Positions 19,322 through 26,950 of a stretch of 64,000 nucleotides of DNA are shown here, piece by piece. Within the stretch, counting starts at the first letter, position 1, and each line of letters opens with the position of its first letter. The position numbers were made by a program, and so were the translations under genes. The DNA comes from Nitrococcus mobilis Nb-231 (GTDB lineage Bacteria > Pseudomonadota > Gammaproteobacteria > Nitrococcales > Nitrococcaceae), in the NCBI RefSeq assembly GCF_000153205.1, contig NZ_CH672427.1, forward strand, positions 1,744,826 to 1,808,825, read 5' to 3'. Under the pieces are notes generated by a model, which worked only from the letters and a program-made list of their open reading frames with translations, made no database searches and had not been told where the DNA came from.

Positions 19322-19622
19322 AACCTCGGTGCCCCCGCCGCATTTGCACTCACGGCTTCCGGGTAGTATCGGGTTTCAGCTCTTTTGGCGCCCCTCACCC
19401 AGGCGTGCCTTCCTCGTATGCAGTTCCTGCTCGTCGGGCCGGGAAGTTTGCCTACAGCTGCCTTCAGATCCCGCCTCGCGGCAGACACCCTTGCCGTTCG
19501 GCTAACGCTTCCCGCTACCAGGGGTTCGCAGGAAACTTCCACCTCAAGTCATCCCCGCCGCCGCCACCACAGTGACCGGAACAGCGCCAGTCATGGCGCG
19601 TAGCGCCTTGACTGGCGCATAC
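19322..19622 (-). mobile_element. Group II (class C) intron relic, 5' part, behind the PEP-CTERM terminator
   Basis: Read on the minus strand, this stretch starts GTATGCGCCAG right after a terminator T-run. It then carries hallmarks of bacterial group II intron domain I: AGCCGAACGGCAAGGGTGTC, a GATCTGAAGGCAGC stretch, AGGAACTGCATACGAGG and AAATGCGGCGGG. No reverse transcriptase and no clear domain V/VI follow, so it is a 5' remnant; its 3' limit is approximate. Class-C introns are known to insert just behind Rho-independent terminators, which fits exactly. A second relic lies at 60378-60510. Confidence 0.68.
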
Positions 19623-19656
19623 AAAAAAGAAAGGGAAGCGGATGCCCCCCTTTCTT
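19623..19656 (-). terminator. Rho-independent terminator of the PEP-CTERM gene
   Basis: On the minus strand a perfect 9-bp stem AAGAAAGGG / CCCTTTCTT is followed by a run of T. It lies 22 bases after the stop of the PEP-CTERM gene. The group II intron relic begins directly behind the T-run. Confidence 0.85.
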
Positions 19657-19677
19657 GCTAAGAGTACCCGAATGGTT

Positions 19678-20697
19678 TCAGCTAGCTTTGTAGCGTCGGA
19701 TGAACCCCAACCCTAATATTCCAACTCCTAACAGGGCCAAGACGCTTGGCTCGGGCACCGCCTTCGCAGCATCAGCCTCACTGGAAGACCGGATGGCAAG
19801 CTGATAGTCGGTACCAGCAGTCAAAGCAACCGTCGTTGCGCTGAAAGCACCCGCATTGGCAGTGCCCAAAGCAAGGCCCCTGAAGCTAGCCCCGTTAAAC
19901 GGCGCGTTCCGGGAAACACTGTCATTCAGGCTGAAAGGATCTGTCTCCGCAGTGAGACCAAATGCAGACGGACCGCCAACATCAGCTCCTCCATTCGGTG
20001 CCCATGTGACCACATTTGCTCCGGTATCGAGGTTATCAATAGTAAAGATTAGGCTGTAGGCTGCAGAAGCGTTGGTCGGAAAGATTGCGTCCGCGTTGGT
20101 AAAGGCTTCCAGATAGGCCTCAGCGTCATAATCGATAATTAACGGACCACCCGAGCCCAGTGCAAAATTGAAACTAACATTTAATCCATTATTAGCTTCG
20201 GCAGAACCAGTGTCGACCTCAGTGAGAGAAACATAGGCGCCGTGGCTCGCCTCAGCGCCCGCAACAGCTGGCCCTATGCCGGTTATGGGCGCGCCATCCT
20301 GAAGCTGATCCGATGCGGCAAAGTGAGCTGAGGGATCTCCTAATGCACTGCTCTTAATAGGGAAGCTGTTATTGGGGGCTATACCTGGGCACCCGCTACC
20401 TTGACACGCGATGGGCAGGTCGATCCCGACGGCCGGGTTCACGCCAACGTTAGCTGAACTTCCCGCCGCACCGGCAACAGAGGCCAACGAGGCTGTGGTA
20501 TCTGCGGTACTATTACCACTGAGGGCAGTAAAATCGGAGATATCTAACACTCCACCCGCGTCGGAGATCGTCAAGTCAGTGAGTCTTAATACTGACGTGC
20601 CAAGAGCGCCGGCCTGGGCGGACCCAGCGAACCCCACAGCGGTCAGCCCACCGACCGCTGCCGCGAGAACTGACTGTTTGAATTTGTTCATTGTCAT
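19678..20697 (-). CDS. PEP-CTERM sorting-domain protein
   Basis: A 339-residue exported protein. The N-terminal signal peptide runs to about the AQA at residues 27-29. The body is a Gly/Ala/Asn/Ser-rich secreted domain, and the C-terminus is a complete sorting signal: VPEPSVLALLGVGILGLGF, then a basic tail (IRRYKAS). XrtA-type exosortases recognise this signal and cleave near the PEP motif. A sigma-54 promoter lies 38-54 bases upstream of the start, a GGTGGAGA ribosome site follows it, and a strong terminator closes the gene, so it is a single-gene transcript. The role of the body domain is unknown; a surface or matrix protein is likely. Confidence 0.93.
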   Translation of the reverse strand: MTMNKFKQSVLAAAVGGLTAVGFAGSAQAGALGTSVLRLTDLTISDAGGVLDISDFTALSGNSTADTTASLASVAGAAGSSANVGVNPAVGIDLPIACQGSGCPGIAPNNSFPIKSSALGDPSAHFAASDQLQDGAPITGIGPAVAGAEASHGAYVSLTEVDTGSAEANNGLNVSFNFALGSGGPLIIDYDAEAYLEAFTNADAIFPTNASAAYSLIFTIDNLDTGANVVTWAPNGGADVGGPSAFGLTAETDPFSLNDSVSRNAPFNGASFRGLALGTANAGAFSATTVALTAGTDYQLAIRSSSEADAAKAVPEPSVLALLGVGILGLGFIRRYKAS

Positions 20698-20734
20698 CTC
20701 TCCACCATTGAATTAGTACTGATCGATAATTTAT

Positions 20735-20751
20735 AAGCAGATTTTATGCCA
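20735..20751 (-). promoter_or_regulatory. Sigma-54 (-24/-12) promoter of the PEP-CTERM gene
   Basis: On the minus strand TGGCATAAAATCTGCTT gives GG-N10-GC and agrees with the -24/-12 consensus (TGGCAC...TTGCW) apart from minor positions. The predicted transcript start is close to 20725, leaving a leader of about 28 bases with the ribosome site. PrsR, encoded in this window, is the expected activator. Confidence 0.82.
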
Positions 20752-21115
20752 TAAAAAATAAATCAATATAAATCAATGTATTATACAAAAAAGGTAGCAA
20801 TTACATTACCCTTCCCACAGAATATGTAAACTATTTTGACAAATCTCCCAGGTGGACCAAATTTGCCTTCGCCGTTGCACAGGACGTCGAACTGAATCTA
20901 ACGATGATCTCATCGCCCGCCTCTGCTGGCATAGTCCACGCTGCTCGCCGAGCCCGGTCACATTACATCTATCGCCAGCTTGCAAGGTAGACTTGCATCG
21001 ATCAAGCATTATGGAAGTTGATATTAAGCGAGCGACATGTAAAGTTTTTCAACACGTTCCTGCATCGGGGGAACAGTAGGGGGCGCGAGCCGCCTCGGAC
21101 CCTCCCTGTCAGGAT
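20752..21115. other. Intergenic region upstream of the PEP-CTERM gene
   Basis: About 364 bases with no convincing gene. It is AT-rich next to the sigma-54 promoter, where an activator site would be expected about 100 bases upstream. A partial -24/-12-like motif on the plus strand at 20927-20943 is noted under findings. Confidence 0.45.
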
Positions 21116-21306
21116 CAGGGCTGTTCAATGCTGAGAGAATGATGCAGATTGTCTTGTAACCTGCAGGATTAATAGTGGTACCCATGCAGCTCAAGGCTTA
21201 TCTATCAGCGATTCCCGATCATCGCCGGGCTCAGGGCCGGATGTATGACCTAACTCACCTTCTGCTGTTCAGCATCCTGGCCGTGGTCTCGGGCGCGACC
21301 TCTTAG
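21116..21306 (+). mobile_element. ISAs1-family element, 5' fragment
   Basis: It starts with the inverted-repeat-like CAGGGCTGTTCAATGC at 21116 and contains the N-terminus of an ISAs1/H-repeat-type transposase from the ATG at 21184 (MQLKAYLSAIPDHRRAQGRM, then YDLTHLLLFSILAVVSGATS). The frame is cut after about 40 codons by the IS701-type insertion at 21307, and the rest of the gene is missing from the far side. Confidence 0.72.
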
Positions 21307-22755
21307 TACTACAGTTGCAAATAATAATCGACGGACATCTCGACGATGATCCCCGCGATTCGCTGCCGTCTCACCCAGTGGTAGAACTGAGCGAGGCGTT
21401 GGTGTAGCCAACGCCAGCGGCACCACTGTAACGCCTGTTCAGGCCCTCCGCGTCGCCAGGCGATGGGAGTGAGACACAGCCACCGTCGCAGCTCGGCCAC
21501 AGAGAGGGCCACGGGCATTGGCCGCCCAGGCTGAGCAGCAGGTTTTTTTTCAACTGGTGCCGCCGCAGCGTGACCAGCAGAGCATAAGCCGCCATCACCA
21601 AAGTGATATGCCGGTGCCAGCCCGTCCAGGTGCGCACCTCGTACTGATCCAGTCCCAGCTGTGACTTGCTCTCCTGAAAACAGCGCTCGATGTTCCACCG
21701 TGCTCCGGCCGCCAAGGCCAAATCCGCCAGCTCCGTTCCGTTCGGAGCAAAAATGAAAAACGCCTGCATCTCCTGCTCGGAGTCCAAGCTGCGGCGGACC
21801 AGTACCGCCCGCTGCCAGCCTTCGAACGGCGGCGGGTTGACCGCTAAGCAGGTCCAGTCGTACTCCCGGGGACCCTGACTACCGGCCCCGGCACTGAGCC
21901 GTGACCAGCGCGCCTGCGCATCGCCCCTCAAGGCCTCCAACAGCTCCCCCACTTTGCGTTGTTTACAGCCCTGCCAAACATAGGCTTTGCGGCTGACGGC
22001 CAGCACATACCCTTGGCCGCGCTCCTCCAGCATCCAGCGCAGTCGAAAATCATCGCCGTAGAGCGCATCGGCTGTGACCCAACGGGCGCTTACCCCGCTG
22101 TCCAAGGCACGCACCAACATCTGCCGGGCCAATTCCGTCTTGGGCTGATGAACCACCTCGTCCGGTATACCCGCCCGGCGGCAACGCGCACGATCCTCCG
22201 ACCACTCCCGCGGCACAAACAGCGCACGATCCAGTAGCCCCTGGCCCCAACAACTGGCATAACCGAGAAATACACCGATCTGAGCGTTCTCGATCCGACC
22301 CGCCGTACCGCTGTACTGGCGTTTCACTCCCGCCGAGTGTATGCCCTTTTTTATAAACCCCGTCTCATCCACCACCAGCACCCCGGCGGCATCCTTCAGG
22401 ACCTCGTAGACACGCTGCCGCACGGCATCGCGCACGCCTTGCTCGTCCCAGCGGGCACGGTTGAGCAAGTGCTGAAATCCATACGGATGGGCTTCACCCT
22501 GGTATTCGGATAACTGCCAGCTATTACGACGCTCAACCTCGCCCAGCAGCCCCCGCAGGTAGGCCCCCACCCGCTCACGGGCTTCGGCACGCTTGACATG
22601 GCCACCCAGTTGCCCTACCCAGCTACCCAGCTCCGCTTCCCAAGCGCCCGCCTGCTCACGCAAACCCTCCAGCGTCAGGAAATGGTTCATCTCTACCGCC
22701 ACTTCGTTCAACTATCTGATAACGAAGTATAGCGTATTTATTTACAACTGTAGTA
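21307..22755 (-). mobile_element. IS701-family insertion sequence, 1449 bp
   Basis: The ends are inverted repeats beginning TACTACAGTTGCAAATAA on the left and TACTACAGTTGTAAATAA on the right. A 4-bp target TTAG (YTAR type, typical of IS701) is duplicated at 21303-21306 and 22756-22759. One transposase gene fills the element on the minus strand. Confidence 0.9.
21309..22690 (-). pseudogene. IS701-family transposase with a -1 shift at an A8 run
   Basis: From the ATG at 22690 the protein shows the DDE_5 core of IS701 transposases: VLVVDETGFIKKGIHSAGVK, RQYSGTAGRIENAQIGVFL, WVTADALYG and the late Glu in RWNIERCFQESKSQLGLDQY. After LLVTLRRHQLKK the frame meets eight A residues (minus strand; plus 21543-21550) and then codes nonsense. 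The genuine C-terminus (PMPVALSVAELRRWLC, AQFYHWVRRQ) continues in the -1 frame to 21309. Nine A residues, or slippage at the run, would give one protein. Confidence 0.85.
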
Positions 22756-22758
22756 TTA

Positions 22759-22895
22759 GAGCCTGTTCACAATCTCCGGAGCAACAGTGCCAAGAACGCC
22801 AGATGGAAGAACTGCGAGCGTAAGCTCAATACCAGTCTGCAGTTCGTCCATCTGGCGTTCCTCGTTCTGCTCATTAGAAGATTGTGAACAGGCGC
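22759..22895. mobile_element. MITE-like palindromic element (GAGCCTGTTCACAATCT ends)
   Basis: A 137-bp element with long imperfect inverted arms: the left arm starts GAGCCTGTTCACAATCT and the right arm, inwards, GCGCCTGTTCACAATCT. Both arms also share GAACGCCAGATGG further in. It is flanked by TTA on both sides (22756-22758, 22896-22898), the TNA-type duplication of IS5/IS1031-group elements. It codes for nothing convincing and interrupts the IS5-type transposase fragment. Confidence 0.65.
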
Positions 22896-22898
22896 TTA

Positions 22899-23075
22899 GT
22901 GCGCTTGGAATGGATCGGAACAGCGCCGCGGTTGTCTTTGGGTTCAAAGTGGTGCGCGATGAGCTGCCATTGTTCGTCGGAGAGGTCACTGTCGTACACG
23001 AGCTGATCTCTTGTGTGAGATTTAAATATATTTATATGATAAATAACAGCGTTTTAACAAGACAGCTTCTTAGAA
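22899..23075 (-). pseudogene. IS5-family transposase fragment with left element end (copy B)
   Basis: On the minus strand the frame reads INIFKSHTRDQLVYDSDLSD, then EQWQLIAHHFEPKDNRGAV and PIHSKR. This is the N-terminus of an IS5-type transposase, with ATA where copy A at 16561 has the ATG start. The frame is cut by the MITE-like element at 22895 and the remainder is gone. The first 64 or so bases repeat copy A in opposite orientation. Confidence 0.75.
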
Positions 23076-23191
23076 CATCATGCTGCGCGTGCGAATCTAC
23101 CGCTGAATTCTGCAGGCGACAGACACTCCTGGCAGCGGTAGGCCGTTGGCAGCAAACGGTGTCCATTGCTGAACAAGACGTGCAGACATAC

Positions 23192-23214
23192 AATTGTTGA
23201 ATATTTCAACAATT
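23192..23214. promoter_or_regulatory. Palindromic operator before vapBC
   Basis: A perfect inverted repeat with 10-base arms AATTGTTGAA and TTCAACAATT around a 3-base centre. It lies 14 bases before the antitoxin start, just ahead of the AAGGAG ribosome site. This is the position expected for autoregulation by a toxin-antitoxin complex. Confidence 0.7.
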
Positions 23215-23227
23215 CAAGGAGTGCGCC

Positions 23228-23461
23228 ATGGCCACTGTGAACTTCAGTGTGCCTGAATCGGTCAAGCAGGCATTCAACGAAGCCTTCGCGGGTGAGAACA
23301 AGAGCGCCATTCTCACTCGTCTAATGGAGCAGGCGATCGAAGAGCGACGCCGGCAACAGCGTCGGGCAAGCGTGGTAGCGCAACTGCTCGAGGCGCGCCG
23401 CGAGCAGGCCCCGCTATCCGATGAGGCCATCGCCAAGGCCCGCCGGCAGGGTCGTCCATGA
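23228..23461 (+). CDS. vapB: Antitoxin of a VapBC-type pair
   Basis: A 77-residue small protein. The N-terminus (MATVNFSVPESVKQAFNEAF) has the ribbon-helix-helix pattern of a DNA-binding antitoxin, and the rest is charged and helical (EERRRQQRRASVVAQLLEAR), suited to binding the toxin. AAGGAG precedes the start. Its stop overlaps the start of vapC by four bases (ATGA), so the two are translated together. Naming follows the PIN-domain partner. Confidence 0.82.
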   Translation: MATVNFSVPESVKQAFNEAFAGENKSAILTRLMEQAIEERRRQQRRASVVAQLLEARREQAPLSDEAIAKARRQGRP

Positions 23462-23874
23462 AGCTGGTGATCGACGCCAGCGTAACGGTGAAGTGGCTCT
23501 TTCCGGATCCGGCTGTCGAGCCGCAAGCGGATCAGGCTGTTGCGATCCTGGAGGGCATCCGCCGGGGCACGCTGGCGCCGCTGCAACCACCCCATTGGCT
23601 CATCGAGGTCGCCGCCGTCATCAGCCGGCTGCGCCCGGCAATGGCCGAGCGGGCGATCGAGCTCTTGGATGCGATGGAGCTGCCCATAATAAACGACCCC
23701 GGAATTATTAGGCGCGCCAGCCGACTCGCAGTCCAGTTACAACATCACCTCTTCGACACGGCCTATCATGCGCTCGCCCTGGAATGGGGAGCGACGCTGG
23801 TCACTGCCGATCGGCGCTATTATCGAAAGGCCCGCGCGCTCGGAGGCGTACGCGATCTGACAGATTGGCACTGA
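23458..23874 (+). CDS. vapC: PIN-domain toxin VapC
   Basis: A 138-residue PIN-domain ribonuclease. Acidic active-site residues are seen at MKLVIDASVTVKWL (Asp6), the WLIEVAAVISRL segment, FDTAYHALAL and TLVTADRRYYRKA. Such toxins cut RNA, commonly tRNA, when the antitoxin is degraded. It follows vapB with a 4-base overlap. The pair lies at the edge of the insertion-sequence debris, a common place for laterally moved toxin-antitoxin genes. Confidence 0.9.
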   Translation: MKLVIDASVTVKWLFPDPAVEPQADQAVAILEGIRRGTLAPLQPPHWLIEVAAVISRLRPAMAERAIELLDAMELPIINDPGIIRRASRLAVQLQHHLFDTAYHALALEWGATLVTADRRYYRKARALGGVRDLTDWH

Positions 23875-23955
23875 GCGCTTACCGGACGGAGACCTGAACG
23901 CGGACTGAGGGTCGGCCCTATCATCGGCCCAATGCACTTAACAGGAGCAAAGGAC

Positions 23956-24579
23956 ATGCTGCAACGCTGTGCCTGGTGCACTAACGATTCGCTTTACCTC
24001 GACTACCACGACCAGGAATGGGGCGTTCCGCTGCACGACGAGCGACGCTTGTTCGAGCTTCTCATACTGGAGGGAATGCAGGCAGGGTTGAGCTGGCTGA
24101 CCGTGTTGCGAAAGCGCGAGAACTATCGCCATGCGCTCGAGCACTTCGAGCCGGCGCGGGTGGCCGGATTCAGCGACGCGCAGATACAGGCCTTGCTCAA
24201 CAACCCGGGGCTCATCCGCAACAAGCGCAAGATCGAGGCGCTGCGTCCCAACGCCCGCGCGTTCCTGAGCATCCAGGAGACCTTCGGCCGCTTCGCTGAC
24301 TATTTATGGCGTTTCGTCGACGGCGCGCCGATCATCAACCATTGGCGCTACCAGATCGAGGTGCCGATCAGCACGGCACGCTCGGATACGCTCTCCAAGG
24401 ATTTGAAGGCGCGCGGCTTTCAGTTTGTCGGCAGCACCATTTGCTATGCGTACCTGCAGGCGGCCGGGCTGGTCATGGATCATACCACCGACTGCTTTCG
24501 CCATGCGCAGCTCGCTCAGACGGACGGCGGTCACGCCACTGCGCGCCTTACCCAGCCGCAGCCCAGGCCGGCCGAGTAA
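23956..24579 (+). CDS. tag: DNA-3-methyladenine glycosylase I
   Basis: A 207-residue base-excision repair enzyme that removes 3-methyladenine from DNA. It opens MLQRCAWCTNDSLYLDYHDQ with the zinc-binding Cys and His, carries EWGVPLHDERRLFELLILEG and MQAGLSWLTVLRKRE, and ends with the second zinc pair in VMDHTTDCFRH. The ATG at 23956 is chosen because AGGAGCAAAGGAC precedes it and the family starts there; an upstream ATG at 23932 adds only eight residues. It lies just after vapC and converges on glpD. Confidence 0.95.
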   Translation: MLQRCAWCTNDSLYLDYHDQEWGVPLHDERRLFELLILEGMQAGLSWLTVLRKRENYRHALEHFEPARVAGFSDAQIQALLNNPGLIRNKRKIEALRPNARAFLSIQETFGRFADYLWRFVDGAPIINHWRYQIEVPISTARSDTLSKDLKARGFQFVGSTICYAYLQAAGLVMDHTTDCFRHAQLAQTDGGHATARLTQPQPRPAE

Positions 24580-24641
24580 TTCAACGTTAGGCGAAGTGCG
24601 CGAGCGGCGCTGCTCATCTCTCCGCGACGCAGCTGCGTGCA

Positions 24642-26183
24642 TCAGCGCACCGGCTGTCCGTCAAAGGCCATGAACGGCCGCCTGGTCTGCTCAGCGGCAA
24701 GCCACTGGGTAACCCGCGCGGTCTGGGCCTCGTTAAAGCGCAGCCCCAGCTTGCTACGCCGCCAAAGCACATCCGCTGCGGTAACGGCCCACTCGGCATC
24801 GACCAGATAACGCAGCTCTGCCTCATACAGCCCGGCGCCGAAGTGCTCGCCCAGCCCGTCGAGTCCACGTGCACCGTTTAGAATCTGATGGAGGCGGGTA
24901 CCGTAGCTGTGCGCCAGCCGCCGAGCCAACGTCTGCGGCAACCAGCGATAGCGCGCCACCACCCCCCGATAAAACCCCTCGAAGTCGGCATGCGGGATAT
25001 CGCCGCCGGGCAGCGGCGCCCGGCGTGTCCAATCACCCGTATCGCAACCGAACACCGAGCTCAGTTTCCGCATGGCCTCCCATGCCAGCATTCGATAGGT
25101 CGTGATTTTCCCGCCAAACACCGACAGCAGGGGCGCCGGATCAGTGCGCCACTCCAAAAGATAATCGCGGCTGGCCGCCGAGGCCTCGACCCCCTCGCGC
25201 TCATCATACAAAGGCCGCACTCCAGAGTAGGCCCAAACGACATCCGCTGGCCTTATCGGCTCCCGAAAATAGCGATTGACGGCCCTGCAGAGGTAGCCGA
25301 CCTCGATCTCAGTAGTTCGAGCTGCGGCCGGATCACCGTGATAGAGCGTTTCGGTGGTGCCGATTAACGTAAAGTCCTGCTCATAAGGGATAGCAAAGAC
25401 GATCCGACCGTCATTGTTTTGAAGAATATAGGCATGATCGTGCTCGAAACACTTGGGTACGACGATGTGGCTGCCTTGAACCAGGCGTACCGTATGCTCC
25501 GGCCGAACTTGAACCGCTTCGCCTAAGAAGGAAGTAACCCATGGCCCCGTAGCATTGACAAGCGCACGGGCAACCACCCTCCGCTCACTGCCATTGCCTG
25601 GGCCGCGCAGCAGGACGCTCCAATTCCGCCCCCTCGCGCACGCCGTCACGCAACGTGTCCGTGGCAGCACCGTCGCGCCGCGTTGCGCAGCGTCCATAGC
25701 ATTGAGAAGCACCAAACGCGCGTCCTGAACCCGGCAGTCCCAGTAGCCGAACCCCTTGACCAAGCTCGGCACCAGCGCCCGCCCTGCCGCATGCCAGCGC
25801 AGATTGATCCCCTTGGAAGGCGGTAACAGCTTGCGCTCACCGAGATGGTCATAGAGCATCAAGCCGGCCCGGATCATCCAGGCAGGTCGCCGGGAAGCGT
25901 TATGCGGCATCACGAAATGCAACGGCGAAATGATGTGGGGCGCATTGCGCAGCAGCACCTCCCGTTCCTTGAGGGCCTTCGTTACCAAACCGAACTCGTA
26001 GTATTGGAGATAGCGAAGCCCACCATGGATCAGCTTAGTGCTGGCCGAGGAGGTAAAACTAGCCAGATCAGCCTGCTCGCAGAGCAACACCCGCAATCCG
26101 CGCCCCACGGCATCTCGCGCAATACCGGTGCCGTTAATCCCACCGCCGACGACTAGAAGATCGTATGTCTCCACAGCGCTCAC
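24642..26183 (-). CDS. glpD: Aerobic glycerol-3-phosphate dehydrogenase
   Basis: A 513-residue FAD enzyme that oxidises glycerol 3-phosphate to dihydroxyacetone phosphate at the inner membrane and feeds electrons to quinone. The FAD site VVGGGINGTGIARDAVGRG and the following ASFTSSASTKLIHGGLRYLQ stretch are typical. Family segments such as NATGPWVTSFLGEAV, RLVQGSHIVVPK and LLSVFGGKITTYRMLAWEAM are intact. It stands alone, with no glpF, glpK or glpR in the window. Confidence 0.95.
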   Translation of the reverse strand: MSAVETYDLLVVGGGINGTGIARDAVGRGLRVLLCEQADLASFTSSASTKLIHGGLRYLQYYEFGLVTKALKEREVLLRNAPHIISPLHFVMPHNASRRPAWMIRAGLMLYDHLGERKLLPPSKGINLRWHAAGRALVPSLVKGFGYWDCRVQDARLVLLNAMDAAQRGATVLPRTRCVTACARGRNWSVLLRGPGNGSERRVVARALVNATGPWVTSFLGEAVQVRPEHTVRLVQGSHIVVPKCFEHDHAYILQNNDGRIVFAIPYEQDFTLIGTTETLYHGDPAAARTTEIEVGYLCRAVNRYFREPIRPADVVWAYSGVRPLYDEREGVEASAASRDYLLEWRTDPAPLLSVFGGKITTYRMLAWEAMRKLSSVFGCDTGDWTRRAPLPGGDIPHADFEGFYRGVVARYRWLPQTLARRLAHSYGTRLHQILNGARGLDGLGEHFGAGLYEAELRYLVDAEWAVTAADVLWRRSKLGLRFNEAQTARVTQWLAAEQTRRPFMAFDGQPVR

Positions 26184-26421
26184 ACCCCAGGCTCGGCCCT
26201 ATTGACCTTTTACCAAAACCATGCTTTTCACTCATCAGAAGCAGGCCAAGCGGACCAGCCTATGGTATTCTTTTTAATTCCACAGTGGGCTTGTATTGCG
26301 CGGCAGCGCAGACGGTTTGGCGTTGGGAACCAGCAATCGGCGCAGCTGGCGGCGTAGACAAAGCATACGCAGCAAATCATAGTTGTACCTAAACTTAGTT
26401 TGTCGTATGGCCGGAGGCGCC

Positions 26422-26769
26422 ATGAAGGATGCACGTAGAAGAGCGCGTGATGTCGTGGATAAGTTTTTACCCGTATATCACCGTGAAACAAAAGAGCTGA
26501 TCGGATATTTAACCGATGTAACGGTCGATGGCGGCATGCTGGAGACGGGTGAGCCACTGGGTGAGGAGTTCTTCCCATTACGGATCGAGCTTGCCGATGA
26601 AATTAGCGGCGGCCGCCATATCGACATTGATGCACGTTGCGTATGGACACGCAAAGACCGTAACGCGATTTTTCACAACTCTGGGTTCGAATTTCAAGAC
26701 ATTTCGAGCGAAACGCGCACCCGAATTGCCGAGCTTGCAGAACGTTATCGCTTAAACATCTCAAAATAA
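26422..26769 (+). CDS. PilZ-domain protein
   Basis: A 115-residue protein with a single PilZ-like beta barrel: RRRARDVVDKFLPVYHRET, VTVDGGMLETGEPL, RCVWTRKD, then FHNSGFEFQDIS. PilZ domains bind cyclic di-GMP through an RxxxR motif and a (D/N)xSxxG motif. Here RRRAR is near the N-terminus, but the second motif reads DVTVDGG, so binding is uncertain. The ATG at 26422 follows GGAGG. No partner gene is adjacent; a link to exopolysaccharide or motility control is only a guess. Confidence 0.75.
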   Translation: MKDARRRARDVVDKFLPVYHRETKELIGYLTDVTVDGGMLETGEPLGEEFFPLRIELADEISGGRHIDIDARCVWTRKDRNAIFHNSGFEFQDISSETRTRIAELAERYRLNISK

Positions 26770-26793
26770 TTCACGTTGTTAGCCGCATGAGAC

Positions 26794-26950
26794 GTAACTT
26801 CTCATTAAGTCCGGGCGTAATGTATGCGGGGTGGCGGAGGTAAGATTACGGTCGTGCATTAAATGCAAAATTATCAAGTGCTTATTGTTGATGGTAAGCA
26901 ACGAACCACTCTCTTCAATGTCTTCTTGCCCGGACTTAATGAGAAGTTAC
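26794..26950. mobile_element. 157-bp MITE with IS66-like ends
   Basis: Perfect 23-base inverted ends start GTAACTTCTCATTAAGTCC on both sides, and the first 15 bases equal the left end of the IS66-type element at 14535. The 8-bp target CATGAGAC is repeated exactly at 26786-26793 and 26951-26958. The inside is too short for a gene. It is most likely a non-autonomous derivative moved by an IS66-type transposase. Confidence 0.9.

Noticed and set aside
19204..19542. A 112-codon minus-strand frame over the group II intron relic
   Set aside because: The stretch is explained better as intron RNA sequence; the frame has no recognisable protein motif.
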